A stretch of DNA of 64,000 bases. Source: Collinsella tanakaei. Its GTDB lineage: Bacteria; Actinomycetota; Coriobacteriia; Coriobacteriales; Coriobacteriaceae. Position numbers and translations under genes: made by a program. Of this stretch, positions 48,358 to 56,745 are shown in pieces. The notes beneath the pieces are model-generated. The model did no database searches. It had not been told where the DNA came from and saw nothing but the letters and a program-made list of their open reading frames with translations. How positions within the stretch are numbered: position 1 is the stretch's first letter; each line of letters begins with the position of its first letter. The DNA lies in the NCBI RefSeq assembly GCF_021531055.1, contig NZ_JADYTL010000003.1, positions 62,001 to 126,000 on the forward strand, given 5' to 3'.

Positions 48358-48654
48358 CTAGTGCTCCTCGAGCTGGTTTCCGAGCGGTGTGAACAGGTGC
48401 TCGCCCGACTCGGGATCGAACAGCTCCACGGTGCCGGTCAGCACGTCGACGTACTGGTAGGACTGACGCGACTTGCGGCCGCGACGCTCGTCGACCTCGA
48501 CGATGAACACGGACGGATGGACGGTCTTGATGCAGCCCATGCGCTCCACGACGCGCGTGCGGCCCATGTTGGCCTTGACCTTGACACGCTGACCGATCAT
48601 ATCCGACAGCTTCTCGTGGATCTCGTCCACATGATTGACTTCGAGCTCTTCCAT
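48358..48654 (-). CDS. veg: Veg protein
   Basis: 98 residues. Contains HEKLSDMIGQRVKVKANMGRTRVVERMG and VHPSVFIVEVDE, the conserved core of Veg (DUF1021), which in Bacillus promotes biofilm formation, with a longer acidic C-terminal tail here. ATG 48654 has GAGGAGG at 4 nt. Bacillus also has veg next to ispE, so the pairing is ancient. The upstream promoter has a TATACT -10 at 48718-48723. Confidence 0.88.
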   Translation of the reverse strand: MEELEVNHVDEIHEKLSDMIGQRVKVKANMGRTRVVERMGCIKTVHPSVFIVEVDERRGRKSRQSYQYVDVLTGTVELFDPESGEHLFTPLGNQLEEH

Positions 48655-48794
48655 AGCGCCTCCTCGTGCGTGGGCGGAAATGCACAGAATAACCCCACTG
48701 TATTCACAAACGCACCGAGTATAGCAGGCTGAAATCGATATTGCACGACAGCGCGACGGAGCACGCAATAACCCCAGGTCTCCGTCACGCCATG

Positions 48795-48846
48795 ACAAAG
48801 CGGCGTGCCCCCGTGCCGCATCCGACACGGGGGCACGCCGCTTTGT
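48795..48846 (-). terminator. Terminator of the murI-dtd side
   Basis: 21-bp perfect stem (starting AAAGCGGCGTGCCCCCGTG on one side) with a 10-nt loop and AAA/TTT at its ends; can work on both strands. Confidence 0.85.
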
Positions 48847-48900
48847 TCTCGAATCTCACGCGTGCGGACGGCAAGCCCATGGAGGGCGCCGGGCGCTGCG

Positions 48901-49350
48901 CTACGCGAGCTGATCGGTATCGAGCACGATGGTGAACGGCCCGTCGTTGACCAGCTCGACCTGCATGTTCGCCGCGAACGTCCCCGTCGCGACACGCTCC
49001 ACGTCCGCACGCACGAGACCCACGAAGTACTCGTACAGCTCGTTGGCGAGTGCGGGGTCCGCCGCATCGGTGAACGACGGCCGCCGCCCGCGTCGGCAGT
49101 TCGCGTACAGCGTGAACTGCGACACGACGAGCACCTCACCGTCGACGTCGGCAAGCGACAGGTTGGTCTTGCCCGCATCGTCCTCGTTGATGCGCAAGCC
49201 GCGCAGCTTGCCCCACAGCGTATCGGCCTGCACGCGCGTGTCGTGCTGCCCGACGCCAAGCAGCACGACGTATCCCGCGCCGATCCGGCCGGTCACCTCG
49301 CCGTCGATCGTCACGCTCGCACGCGTGACGCGCTGGACGACCGCCCTCAT
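48901..49350 (-). CDS. dtd: D-aminoacyl-tRNA deacylase
   Basis: 149 residues. It removes D-amino acids from tRNA. MRAVVQRVTRASVTIDGEVTG, VVLLGVGQHDT, the catalytic SQFTLYA and a C-terminal NDGPFTIVLDT (cross-subunit Gly-Pro motif, where NxGPVT is usual) are visible. ATG 49350 overlaps the rdgB stop in ATGA, so it is translated with rdgB. Confidence 0.95.
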   Translation of the reverse strand: MRAVVQRVTRASVTIDGEVTGRIGAGYVVLLGVGQHDTRVQADTLWGKLRGLRINEDDAGKTNLSLADVDGEVLVVSQFTLYANCRRGRRPSFTDAADPALANELYEYFVGLVRADVERVATGTFAANMQVELVNDGPFTIVLDTDQLA

Positions 49351-49991
49351 GCGTCCTCGCCCGAAAGCTTGGCGGACAGCGCCTGCAGCGCATGGAAGCG
49401 ATGGCTGATCGAGTTCTTCTCGTCCGGGGTGAGCTCGGCCATCGTCTTGCCGGGCGTGTCATCGGGCAAAAACAGCGGATCGTAGCCGAAGCCGTTCTCG
49501 CCGCGTCCCTCATGGGCGATCGTGCCCTCGCAGGTCCCCTCGCCGTAGGTCACCAGACCGTCGACGTCGATCAGCGCCACGACGCTCACGAAGCGCGCGG
49601 TCCGCTCGGAATCGTCCACGTCGGCGAGCTTGTCGAGCAACTTGGCGTTGTTGGCCGCATCGTCGCCGTGCACGCCCGCGTAGCGCGCCGAGTACACACC
49701 CGGCTCGCCGTCCAGCGCGTCCACCGCCAGGCCCGAGTCGTCGGCAATGGCGGGAAGGCCCGTCGCCTCGACCGCCGCCTGCGCCTTGATCAGCGCGTTC
49801 TCCAAAAACGTCGTGCCCGTCTCCTCCGGGTCGTCGAACTCGCCGAGCTGCCCCAAGGCAACGAACGCCACATCGGGCAGAACGCGCGACAGGATCTCCT
49901 CGATCTCGGTGAGCTTGTGCATGTTGCCCGTCGCCACCACGATGGTGCGCGCCGGGTCGAGCGTATCGATATCGATCTTCTCCAGGGCCAT
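49347..49991 (-). CDS. rdgB: XTP/dITP diphosphatase
   Basis: 214 residues of the HAM1/RdgB family. It removes non-canonical purine triphosphates. VVATGNMHKLTEIEEIL, TGTTFLENALIKAQAA, LPAIADDSGLAVDALDGEPGVYSARYAG and GFGYDPLFLPD are diagnostic. ATG 49991 follows AGGGAGG at 3 nt; the frame extends far upstream but only antisense-like sequence is there. It lies 32 nt after rph and overlaps dtd by 4 nt. Confidence 0.96.
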   Translation of the reverse strand: MALEKIDIDTLDPARTIVVATGNMHKLTEIEEILSRVLPDVAFVALGQLGEFDDPEETGTTFLENALIKAQAAVEATGLPAIADDSGLAVDALDGEPGVYSARYAGVHGDDAANNAKLLDKLADVDDSERTARFVSVVALIDVDGLVTYGEGTCEGTIAHEGRGENGFGYDPLFLPDDTPGKTMAELTPDEKNSISHRFHALQALSAKLSGEDA

Positions 49992-50023
49992 CGCGCCCTC
50001 CCTTCCTTTCGGCGCGGCGGCGT

Positions 50024-50764
50024 CTAGTCGTCGTCGCGGAACAGCGTGACCTGGTTTTGCAGGTCGATAAGCTCGCGGATACCCGCGTCGCCCAGATCGA
50101 GCAGGCGGCCCAGGCGCTCGCGCGAAAACGGCGTGCGCTCGCCGGTGCCCTGGATCTCCACGATCTCGCCGGTGTCGGTGGCGACGAGGTTCATGTCGAC
50201 CTCGGCACGGGAATCCTCGACGTAATCGAGGTCGAGCAGCTCGGCGCCGTCGACCACGCCCATGGACACCGCGGCGACCTGGCCGGTGAGCGGCAGGCGC
50301 GGAATCTTGCCGGCCTCGACCCAGGTCATGAGCGCGTCGTGCAGCGCCACCCAGGCGCCGGTGATGCTCGCCGTGCGGGTGCCGCCGTCGGCCTGGATCA
50401 CGTCGCAGTCGACCGTGACCGTGTACTCGCCGAGCGCGCGCAGGTTGGTGACCGTGCGCAGGCTGCGGCCGATCAGGCGCTCGATCTCCATGGAGCGGCC
50501 CTTGCGCGAGCCCGTCTCGCGCTTGCTGCGGCGGTTGGTGGATGCAGGCAGCATGGCGTACTCCGCCGTCACCCAACCCTGGCGGCTCGCACGACGCCAT
50601 GCGGGCAGGCCCTCCTCGATCGTCGCCGCGCACAGCACGCGGGTGTCGCCGAACTCGACCAGACACGATCCGAGTGCGTGCTTCATGACCTCGCGCGTGA
50701 GCTTGACCGGGCGCAGCCTGTCCGCTGCGCGCCCGTTCGCGCGGTTGATCTCCATATGCTCCAT
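50024..50764 (-). CDS. rph: Ribonuclease PH
   Basis: 246 residues. A phosphorolytic exonuclease that trims tRNA 3' ends. [57 protein letters not shown], the active-site RSLRTVTNL and [17 protein letters not shown] are typical. ATG 50764 has AAGGAG at 10 nt. murI, rph, rdgB and dtd run head to tail, with family D repeats in the murI-rph gap. Confidence 0.97.
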   Translation of the reverse strand: MEHMEINRANGRAADRLRPVKLTREVMKHALGSCLVEFGDTRVLCAATIEEGLPAWRRASRQGWVTAEYAMLPASTNRRSKRETGSRKGRSMEIERLIGRSLRTVTNLRALGEYTVTVDCDVIQADGGTRTASITGAWVALHDALMTWVEAGKIPRLPLTGQVAAVSMGVVDGAELLDLDYVEDSRAEVDMNLVATDTGEIVEIQGTGERTPFSRERLGRLLDLGDAGIRELIDLQNQVTLFRDDD

Positions 50765-50793
50765 AATCCGTCTACTCCTTTGCGGTGAATCTC

Positions 50794-50915
50794 GATGGGT
50801 TGATTGGGGACGTGTTCGATTCAACCCATCTGATGGGTTGAATGGGTTGAATGGAACACGTCCCCAACCAACCCCAACCAGCCATGGGTTGGATGGAACT
50901 CGTCCCCAACCAACC
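50794..50915. repeat. Family D repeats, three copies
   Basis: Unit 1 at 50794-50830, unit 2 at about 50845-50875 and unit 3 at 50885-50915, with arms GGGTTG / CAACCC around a GGAACACGTCCCC-like core in direct or inverted orientation. The run ends 2 nt before the murI stop codon. Confidence 0.8.
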
Positions 50916-50917
50916 CA

Positions 50918-51802
50918 TTAGGACCGGTCGAGCTCGTCCAGGCTGATGTGCTCGATGCTCTTGAGCGGCTGCCCGAAGATGAAGCTGCCCGCCGCGGCGA
51001 ACTCGGCGATGTTGTCCGACGTCGTGGCGAAGCGATGCTCGGGCACCACGTCGTCGCCCGCCAGCTGCTCGCGGCGCATGAGGATGTCGATGAGCTCGCG
51101 CGTGGTCTCCTCGGCCGACGACACCACGCGGACGGACGGTCCGAGCGCATGGCGGATCGGGTTCACGAGCAGCGGGAAATGCGTGCAGCCCAGCACGACG
51201 GTATCGACCTGCGCGTTGGACTCGATGATCGGCTTGAGCGTGCGCGCCACCTCGGCACGGTTCTCGGGCGTGTCGAACACGTCGCCGTCCTGCAGCCAGC
51301 GCTCCTGCAAGTGCGCGCCGGTCGCAAGCTCGTTCTCGACGATCTCGACGAAGCTCGGCGCGGGACAACCGTAGACCGACACGCCGGCATCCAGATCGCG
51401 GATGGCACGGGTGTACGCGCCGGAACGGACCGTGAGCTCGGTGGCGAGCACGCCGACCTTGCGCGTACGCGTGCTGTTGATGGCCGCGCGGGCACCCGGC
51501 GCGATCACGCCGATGACCGGAATCGGTAGCAGCTGCTGGGCGATGCGCAGGCCGGCGGCCGTCGCGGTGTTGCATGCGATGATCATGATCTTGATGTCAC
51601 GCGCGGCGAGCCACCGTCCCGCCTGCAGGACGAACGAGCGCACTTCGCTTTCGGTGCGGACGCCGTACGGGCAGCGCTTGGTGTCGCCCACGTAGTAGAT
51701 GGATTCGTGCGGCAGCGTCGTCGCGATGGCGCGCGCCACCGTCAGGCCGCCCAAGCCCGAATCGAACACGCCGATGGGCCGATTGTCTCCCAAATCCGCC
51801 AT
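50918..51802 (-). CDS. murI: Glutamate racemase
   Basis: 294 residues. It makes D-glutamate for peptidoglycan. PIGVFDSGLGGLTVARA, the catalytic cysteines in ACNTATA and LGCTHFPLL, and YVGDTKRCPYG are present. ATG 51802 has a purine-rich but not canonical site. It is the first of murI-rph-rdgB-dtd; the HAD hydrolase lies 18 nt upstream on the same strand. Confidence 0.96.
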   Translation of the reverse strand: MADLGDNRPIGVFDSGLGGLTVARAIATTLPHESIYYVGDTKRCPYGVRTESEVRSFVLQAGRWLAARDIKIMIIACNTATAAGLRIAQQLLPIPVIGVIAPGARAAINSTRTRKVGVLATELTVRSGAYTRAIRDLDAGVSVYGCPAPSFVEIVENELATGAHLQERWLQDGDVFDTPENRAEVARTLKPIIESNAQVDTVVLGCTHFPLLVNPIRHALGPSVRVVSSAEETTRELIDILMRREQLAGDDVVPEHRFATTSDNIAEFAAAGSFIFGQPLKSIEHISLDELDRS

Positions 51803-51820
51803 AGACCCCGTCGCCCCTTC

Positions 51821-52726
51821 CTACGCGAGCGCCGCGAGCAGGCAGCGCATGCCCTGAACCCAACCGTCGACGATACGCCCGCGCGTGACGAACGCGTTGT
51901 CGTGGGCCGCCAGGAACTCCTCGGCCGTCGGGTTCTTGAGACCATTTTCGACCAAGAAGAACGTATCCACGTAATCCGCCATGAGAAAATCGGACGTCGC
52001 GTCGCCGATGGCGAGCGTCTGCGCAAGGTCGATGCCGCGCAGCTCGCAGAACCGCTCGATGCCGCGCCCCTTGTTGAGGCCACGCGGCATGATGTTGAAC
52101 GCCCGGCCCTTAACGCCTTCGGGCAGCTTGAGCGTCGTGGGAGCGGAGATGTAGTTGAGATACCCGTTGTCGCCCCAATCGAGCTCCGCACCGGATGCGC
52201 GGATGATCTCCCACGCCTCCTCGTCGGGAATCTCGCCGCGCAGGCCGACCGTCACCTCGCGGTGCTTGTAGCCCGTCGACATGTCGTTGTGGTACTCGAG
52301 CAGGCCGGGCCAGCGGTTGGAGAACTCGTCGAGGATGCCGGTGGCCTCGATGCACTCGTGCGGCGAATAACCCCAAATGGGATTGAACGGCATGTCGGCG
52401 CAGAAGTACTCCCAGCGCGAGTCGCCGCGGTCGAGCATGAGCAGGCCGCCCATCTCGCCGATATAGGAGTTGAGGCCGAACACGCGCGAGTCCTCGTGCA
52501 GCATGGAGCGGTTGCGCCCCGAGCACGGGATGACCTCGACGCCGGCGCGTTTGAGGTCGACGAGCGTGGCGACCAGATCGAGGCTCGGGTTACCCGCAGC
52601 ATCGGTGAGCGCGCAGGAACCCGGCGCGAGCATGGTGCCATCGAGGTCAGTGAACACGTAGCGCACGCGGGAGAGTCGCTCACGGAGCTCGCCGGTGGGA
52701 ATATCGGGCAGCACGGTATGGGGCAT
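51821..52726 (-). CDS. HAD-superfamily (Cof-type) sugar or acyl phosphatase
   Basis: 301 residues. Motif I is FTDLDGTML, motif II lies in VIPCSGRNRSM, motif III is the KGRGIERFCE lysine, and motif IV GDATSDFLMADYVD, in the order of type-IIB HAD hydrolases such as Cof or mannosyl-3-phosphoglycerate phosphatase. ATG 52726 has AAGGAGG at 4 nt. It stands 18 nt before murI, so probably the same transcript. The substrate is unknown. Confidence 0.85.
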   Translation of the reverse strand: MPHTVLPDIPTGELRERLSRVRYVFTDLDGTMLAPGSCALTDAAGNPSLDLVATLVDLKRAGVEVIPCSGRNRSMLHEDSRVFGLNSYIGEMGGLLMLDRGDSRWEYFCADMPFNPIWGYSPHECIEATGILDEFSNRWPGLLEYHNDMSTGYKHREVTVGLRGEIPDEEAWEIIRASGAELDWGDNGYLNYISAPTTLKLPEGVKGRAFNIMPRGLNKGRGIERFCELRGIDLAQTLAIGDATSDFLMADYVDTFFLVENGLKNPTAEEFLAAHDNAFVTRGRIVDGWVQGMRCLLAALA

Positions 52727-52789
52727 GGGCCCTCCTTGGTCGCGGGGAACCGTCGCGCACCATTGTAGCCCGAACCGCGCGAATCGCCC

Positions 52790-52851
52790 GACAAGATGGT
52801 GCCAGGTACATTCTTGTCGCCGTGACAAGATGGGCCCGGGTTCATTCTTGT
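52790..52851. repeat. Family A repeats, two copies
   Basis: 52790-52818 and 52823-52851, same orientation. Each has ATTCTTGTC instead of AAACTTGTC at its right arm, so this is a sub-type. Confidence 0.8.
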
Positions 52852-52884
52852 CAAAACGGTACCGCCGCGACGCCGTTACCTAAG

Positions 52885-52905
52885 CAATGGTGGGCGATGA
52901 GGGAT
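52885..52905. repeat. 21-bp copy of the tRNA-Val 3' end
   Basis: CAATGGTGGGCGATGAGGGA plus T matches 53077-53097 exactly. It contains the CCA and acceptor/T-stem 3' part of tRNA-Val and lies 192 bp downstream of it in the minus direction, as in an attachment-site pair. Confidence 0.85.
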
Positions 52906-53045
52906 ATCACCGCCGCGCTGCGCGCGCCGGTGACGCTGCGGATGCCTTCGGCATCCTTGCGTGCTCCGCTGGAAAATGCTCAACGCATTTTCTCAGCTTC
53001 GCGCCCCAGGGGGTTCGAATCCCTCTGCACTGGGCGCTGACAAGA
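52906..53045. repeat. tRNA-associated composite element (tRNA-Val copy)
   Basis: Three hairpins (TCACCG/CGGTGA, GATGCC/GGCATC, AAAATGC/GCATTTT) are joined by CGCTGCGG, CCTTGCGTGCT and CTTCGC, and followed by GGGGTTCGAATCCCTC, an exact inverted copy of the tRNA-Val T-arm. The same linkers, with other stem sequences, occur at 18498-18620. Confidence 0.6.
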
Positions 53046-53079
53046 AACGGCACCGTTGCCGGTGCCGTAAATCGTTCAA

Positions 53080-53155
53080 TGGTGGGCGATGAGGGATTCG
53101 AACCCCCAGCCTTGTGCGTGTAAAGCACCTGCGCTAACCGTTGCGCCAATCGCCC
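53080..53155 (-). tRNA. tRNA-Val (TAC)
   Basis: GGGCGAT / ATCGCCC acceptor stem, anticodon loop TTTACAC, T-arm GGTTCGAATCC, encoded CCA. Its 3' end is duplicated 192 bp away. Confidence 0.97.
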
Positions 53156-53273
53156 TTGCGCGGACAAGTATAGCGTAAAGCGCCGCGCGAGGCACAGGAC
53201 AGGTTCGCGATGGGCGGATTCTTGTCTACCCACCCCCTGAAACCTGTCGCGCGAGCGACGACGCAGGAGTACA

Positions 53274-54341
53274 ATGGGGCGCCCGTACCGCACCTTCCAT
53301 GGGAAAGCTGACCTGCGTATGCCATCCACCACCCCGCGTCCGCGCATCGAGCTGTTCGACAACATCAAAGGCGTGCTCATCTTCCTCGTGGTCTTCGGCC
53401 ACGTCATGATCCCCATCCAAAACGACAACCCGGCCATGAGCACCGTGTTCGACCTCATCTACCTGTTCCATATGCCGCTGTTCGTGTTCATGTCCGGCCT
53501 GTTCGCCAAAGGCGCCTACCGCAACGGCCGGCTCGACATCAACCGCATCATCTCGTTCGTGCTACTCGGCATCGTCTTCCAAGAGGCGATCCTGGCGGTC
53601 AACGGCTCATCGAAGATGCTCGAGAAGATCTTCCTGTTCAGCTCGGCACCGTGGTACATGATCGCCATGGCGTGGTGGTACGCGGCAACGCCGCTGCTCG
53701 CCCGCGTCCACCCGGCGGTCGGCATCGGCGCAAGCTACGTCGTCGCCCTGCTCTGGGGTCCGGTCGACCTCTCGAACGGCCTGTTCGCCATCAGCCGCGC
53801 CATCGAGTTTCTGCCCTGGTTCGCCGCGGGCTACTACCTCGATCCCATGCGCGTCACGCACATCAAGGCAAAACGTTGGGCGTGGGCGGCCGTCGCACTC
53901 GCAGCCGTCATCGCGGCGGCGCGCATCGCCGATCCCCGCGTATTCGACTGGTTCTTCCAGCGCGCCTACGGCGATGCCCCCTATCAGCACGGGTTTGTGA
54001 ACGGCATGGTCGAGAAGACCGTCGCCACCGCGATCGCCGTCGTCTTCTCGGTCGCCGCCATCAAACTCACCCCACAGGGGGGGGTCTTGCCTCTGAGCCG
54101 TTTGGGGCAGGCGACCCTCAAGGTCTACATCCTGCATCGCCTGATCCGTGCCGCGATGGTCTACCGGCTCGGCTTCTACAAGCTACCGATCCTGCTCGAC
54201 CCGCTGTGGGGCATGCTCATCGCGATCGTCGCGAGCATCGCCATCACCTTGCTGTGCATGGCGATCCCGCTGGATAAGCCCCTTGATTTCCTGATGCGCC
54301 GCCCCTGGATCCCGCAGCTGCAGCCGCAGTCCAAGCGCTAG
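53274..54341 (+). CDS. Membrane acyltransferase, family 3
   Basis: 355 residues with about 10 membrane helices. The start, with RIELFDNIKGVLIFLVVFGHVM, and FHMPLFVFMSGLFAKGAY match the acyltransferase-3 family (O-acetylation of sugars, such as OatA membrane domains or Fuc4NAc-type enzymes). The catalytic His is probably the one in VVFGHVM. ATG 53274 follows AGGAG at 4 nt. It is monocistronic and its stop overlaps the argD stop by 4 nt on the other strand. The acceptor (exopolysaccharide, cell wall or lipid) is unknown. Confidence 0.85.
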   Translation: MGRPYRTFHGKADLRMPSTTPRPRIELFDNIKGVLIFLVVFGHVMIPIQNDNPAMSTVFDLIYLFHMPLFVFMSGLFAKGAYRNGRLDINRIISFVLLGIVFQEAILAVNGSSKMLEKIFLFSSAPWYMIAMAWWYAATPLLARVHPAVGIGASYVVALLWGPVDLSNGLFAISRAIEFLPWFAAGYYLDPMRVTHIKAKRWAWAAVALAAVIAAARIADPRVFDWFFQRAYGDAPYQHGFVNGMVEKTVATAIAVVFSVAAIKLTPQGGVLPLSRLGQATLKVYILHRLIRAAMVYRLGFYKLPILLDPLWGMLIAIVASIAITLLCMAIPLDKPLDFLMRRPWIPQLQPQSKR

Positions 54342-55621
54342 GACAGCACCTTCGTAAGCGCCGCCGCAAGCGCGTCGACATGCTCGCGCTCGCAGATGAG
54401 CGGCGGCAGGAAGCGCAGCGTGTGAGCGCCGGTCGCGTTGATTACGAAGCCCTCGTCGAGCATCGCGGCAACGACATCGTGCGCATCGGAGACCGTGTCA
54501 TCCACGTCGCAGCCCACCATGAGACCCGAACCGCGCACCTCCACCACGTGCGGCACACCTGCCAGCGCCTCGGCGAAGTAGGCGCCCACCTCGGCGGCAT
54601 GCTCGTCGTAGGCACCGCAGATCAGCTCGGCGAGCACCGCCGAGGCCGCGGCGACGGCCAAGCAGCTGCCACCGAAGGTCGTGCCATGGTCGCCCGGGCG
54701 GAACACGTCGGCGACCTCGCGCTTGGCCATGCATGCGCCGCACGGCACGCCACCGGCGATACCCTTGGCCAGGCTCATGATGTCGGGCTCGACGCCGACC
54801 GTCTGGAACGCGAACGGCTTGCCGGAGCGGAAGATGCCCGTCTGTACCTCGTCGGCGATCAGCAGACCGCCCACACCGTGCACGAGCTCGGCGGCGGTGC
54901 GCATGAACTCCGGTGTGAGCGGATGCACGCCCGACTCGCCCTGGATGGGCTCGAACATGACGGCGCAGATCTCGCCACCCAGCCGGTCGAAGATCGCCCG
55001 CAGCTCGTCGACGTCGTTGGGCGTGCAGGCCACGAAGCCGCCAGGCAGCGGCTTGAAGCTGTCCTGCAGCCAATCCTGCATGGTGGCGGCGATGGTCTCG
55101 AGCGTGCGCCCGTGGAAACCGCCGCGCAGGCACACGATGGTGTTGCCGCCGTTGCCGACACGCCTGGCGTACAGGCGGGCGAGCTTCATGGAGCCCTCGT
55201 TGGCCTCGGCGCCCGAGTTGGCGAAAAACGTCTCCCACACCTGCTCATCCTCGGCGGGCACGGCCGCGGCAGCCGCCGTCTCGGGATCGCCCGCACGGAC
55301 GGCCTCGGCCACGGCGCGCGCGCCGGCCATATCGCCGCTCGCGAGCTTGGACAGCATCGCCGCCACCTCGCCGCGGTGCTCGATGTAGAAGTAATTGGAC
55401 ACGTGCAGCAGGCGGTCCACCTGATCGTGCAGCGCCGCGCTCAGCACCGGATCGTCATGTCCCAGGCAACACACGCCGATACCGGCGAGGAAGTCCAGGT
55501 ACTCGCGACCCTCGTCGTCGACGAGCGTCATGCCGTGCCCGCCCACGAAGTCGACCGCCGAACGGCCGAAGGTGTGCATCACATAGGACGACTCGAGCTG
55601 TTGCTGCAGGGCAAGGGACAT
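54338..55621 (-). CDS. argD: Acetylornithine aminotransferase
   Basis: 427 residues. PLP class III aminotransferase of arginine synthesis. VDFVGGHGMTLVDDEGREYLDFLAGIG, the GFHGRTLETIAAT loop, VMFEPIQGESG, LIADEVQTGIFRSGKPFA and the lysine in SLAKGIAGGVP are visible. An Ala-rich insert of ~30 residues (about 100-135) makes it longer than most ArgD. ATG 55621 has AAAGGA at ~10 nt. It is the last gene of argC-argJ-argB-argD. Confidence 0.93.
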   Translation of the reverse strand: MSLALQQQLESSYVMHTFGRSAVDFVGGHGMTLVDDEGREYLDFLAGIGVCCLGHDDPVLSAALHDQVDRLLHVSNYFYIEHRGEVAAMLSKLASGDMAGARAVAEAVRAGDPETAAAAAVPAEDEQVWETFFANSGAEANEGSMKLARLYARRVGNGGNTIVCLRGGFHGRTLETIAATMQDWLQDSFKPLPGGFVACTPNDVDELRAIFDRLGGEICAVMFEPIQGESGVHPLTPEFMRTAAELVHGVGGLLIADEVQTGIFRSGKPFAFQTVGVEPDIMSLAKGIAGGVPCGACMAKREVADVFRPGDHGTTFGGSCLAVAAASAVLAELICGAYDEHAAEVGAYFAEALAGVPHVVEVRGSGLMVGCDVDDTVSDAHDVVAAMLDEGFVINATGAHTLRFLPPLICEREHVDALAAALTKVLS

Positions 55622-55683
55622 GGCGATCAGATCCTTTCGTCGGTTCACGGCGCGCGCAAAGGCGCCGTGTGGGTGCGGGTGCG

Positions 55684-56637
55684 CTAGATGTTCTCGGACA
55701 GACGCGCGGCGAACGTCGTCAGCGGGTGGGGATGGGTGTCCTGCTCGTAGGCGTACTGGGTGGAGTGGATCACCGTACCCACACCCGCGTCGGTCAGCAG
55801 CTCGAGCAGCAGCGAGTGCGGCGTCGTACCGTTGATGATGTGCGCGCGGAACACGCCCGCGGCGAGCGCGTGCACGCAGCTCTCGAGCTTGGGGATCATG
55901 CCGCGGTCGACGCTCTGCTCGTCGAGCATCGTCTGCGTCTCCTCGAGCGTCAGGTTGGAGATGAGCGAATCCTTGTCCGCGAAATCCTCGTACAGACCGT
56001 CGACGTCGGTCAGGAAGATCACCTTGTGCGCGCGCACCGCGGCGGCGATATGCCCGGCGGCGACGTCGGCGTTGATGTTGTAGAACCCGCCGTCCTCGCC
56101 CTGGGCGACCGTCGCCACGACGGGGATGTAGTCGTTGTCCATCAGGCTGTTGAGGTAATCGGCGTTGATGCGGCTGATCTTGCCCACACGCCCCAGGTCG
56201 GGGTCGAGCTGCTCGGCCACGATGGTGCCCGCGTCGGCGCCGGCCACGCCCACAGCCAGATTGCCGTGCGCATTGATCGCCGCGACCAGGTCCTCGTTCA
56301 CCTTGCCCACGAGCACCTGGCGCACGATCTCCATCGTCGCGTCATCGGTCACGCGCTGGCCGTCCTTGAACGCGACGGGGATGTCGTAGTGCGCGAGCGC
56401 GGCGTTGATGTCCTTGCCGCCGCCGTGCACGATGACCGGCTTCATGCCGATGATCTTGAGCAGCACGATGTCGCTCATCACGTCGGCGCGCAGCCGAGGG
56501 TCGACCATGGCGGCACCGCCGTACTTGATGACGACCGTCTTGCCGGTCAGGCTCTTGATCCACGGCAGCGCCTCGAACAGCAGCTTGGCGGTCTGCTCGG
56601 TGGATTGAGGGGAACGCGAGTCGCGTGCGTACTTCAT
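55684..56637 (-). CDS. argB: Acetylglutamate kinase
   Basis: 317 residues. Phosphorylates N-acetylglutamate. VVIKYGGAAM, VHGGGKDINAALAH, GLVG-type loops and the C-terminal DGRIPHSLLLELLTD-like GTTPHSLLLELLTDAGVGT are characteristic; the N-terminal helical extension of ~15 residues before VIKYGG occurs in arginine-feedback-regulated hexameric enzymes, so feedback control is plausible. ATG 56637 with AAAGG at 8 nt. Between argJ and argD. Confidence 0.96.
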   Translation of the reverse strand: MKYARDSRSPQSTEQTAKLLFEALPWIKSLTGKTVVIKYGGAAMVDPRLRADVMSDIVLLKIIGMKPVIVHGGGKDINAALAHYDIPVAFKDGQRVTDDATMEIVRQVLVGKVNEDLVAAINAHGNLAVGVAGADAGTIVAEQLDPDLGRVGKISRINADYLNSLMDNDYIPVVATVAQGEDGGFYNINADVAAGHIAAAVRAHKVIFLTDVDGLYEDFADKDSLISNLTLEETQTMLDEQSVDRGMIPKLESCVHALAAGVFRAHIINGTTPHSLLLELLTDAGVGTVIHSTQYAYEQDTHPHPLTTFAARLSENI

Positions 56638-56745
56638 GGGAGGCGCCTTTCGAGAACGCGGAACGAATCGGAGCAGCCGCGGTGCGTCAACCAGCGGCAG
56701 GCGGGCCGCGCCGACTCGGACTCCGGCACGGCTCCACACTGGCGA

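Larger units (their letters stand above)
52727..53079. other. Intergenic region with family A repeats and tRNA-associated element
   Basis: No gene. It has two family A repeats (52790-52851) and the composite element beside tRNA-Val (52885-53097). Confidence 0.65.
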
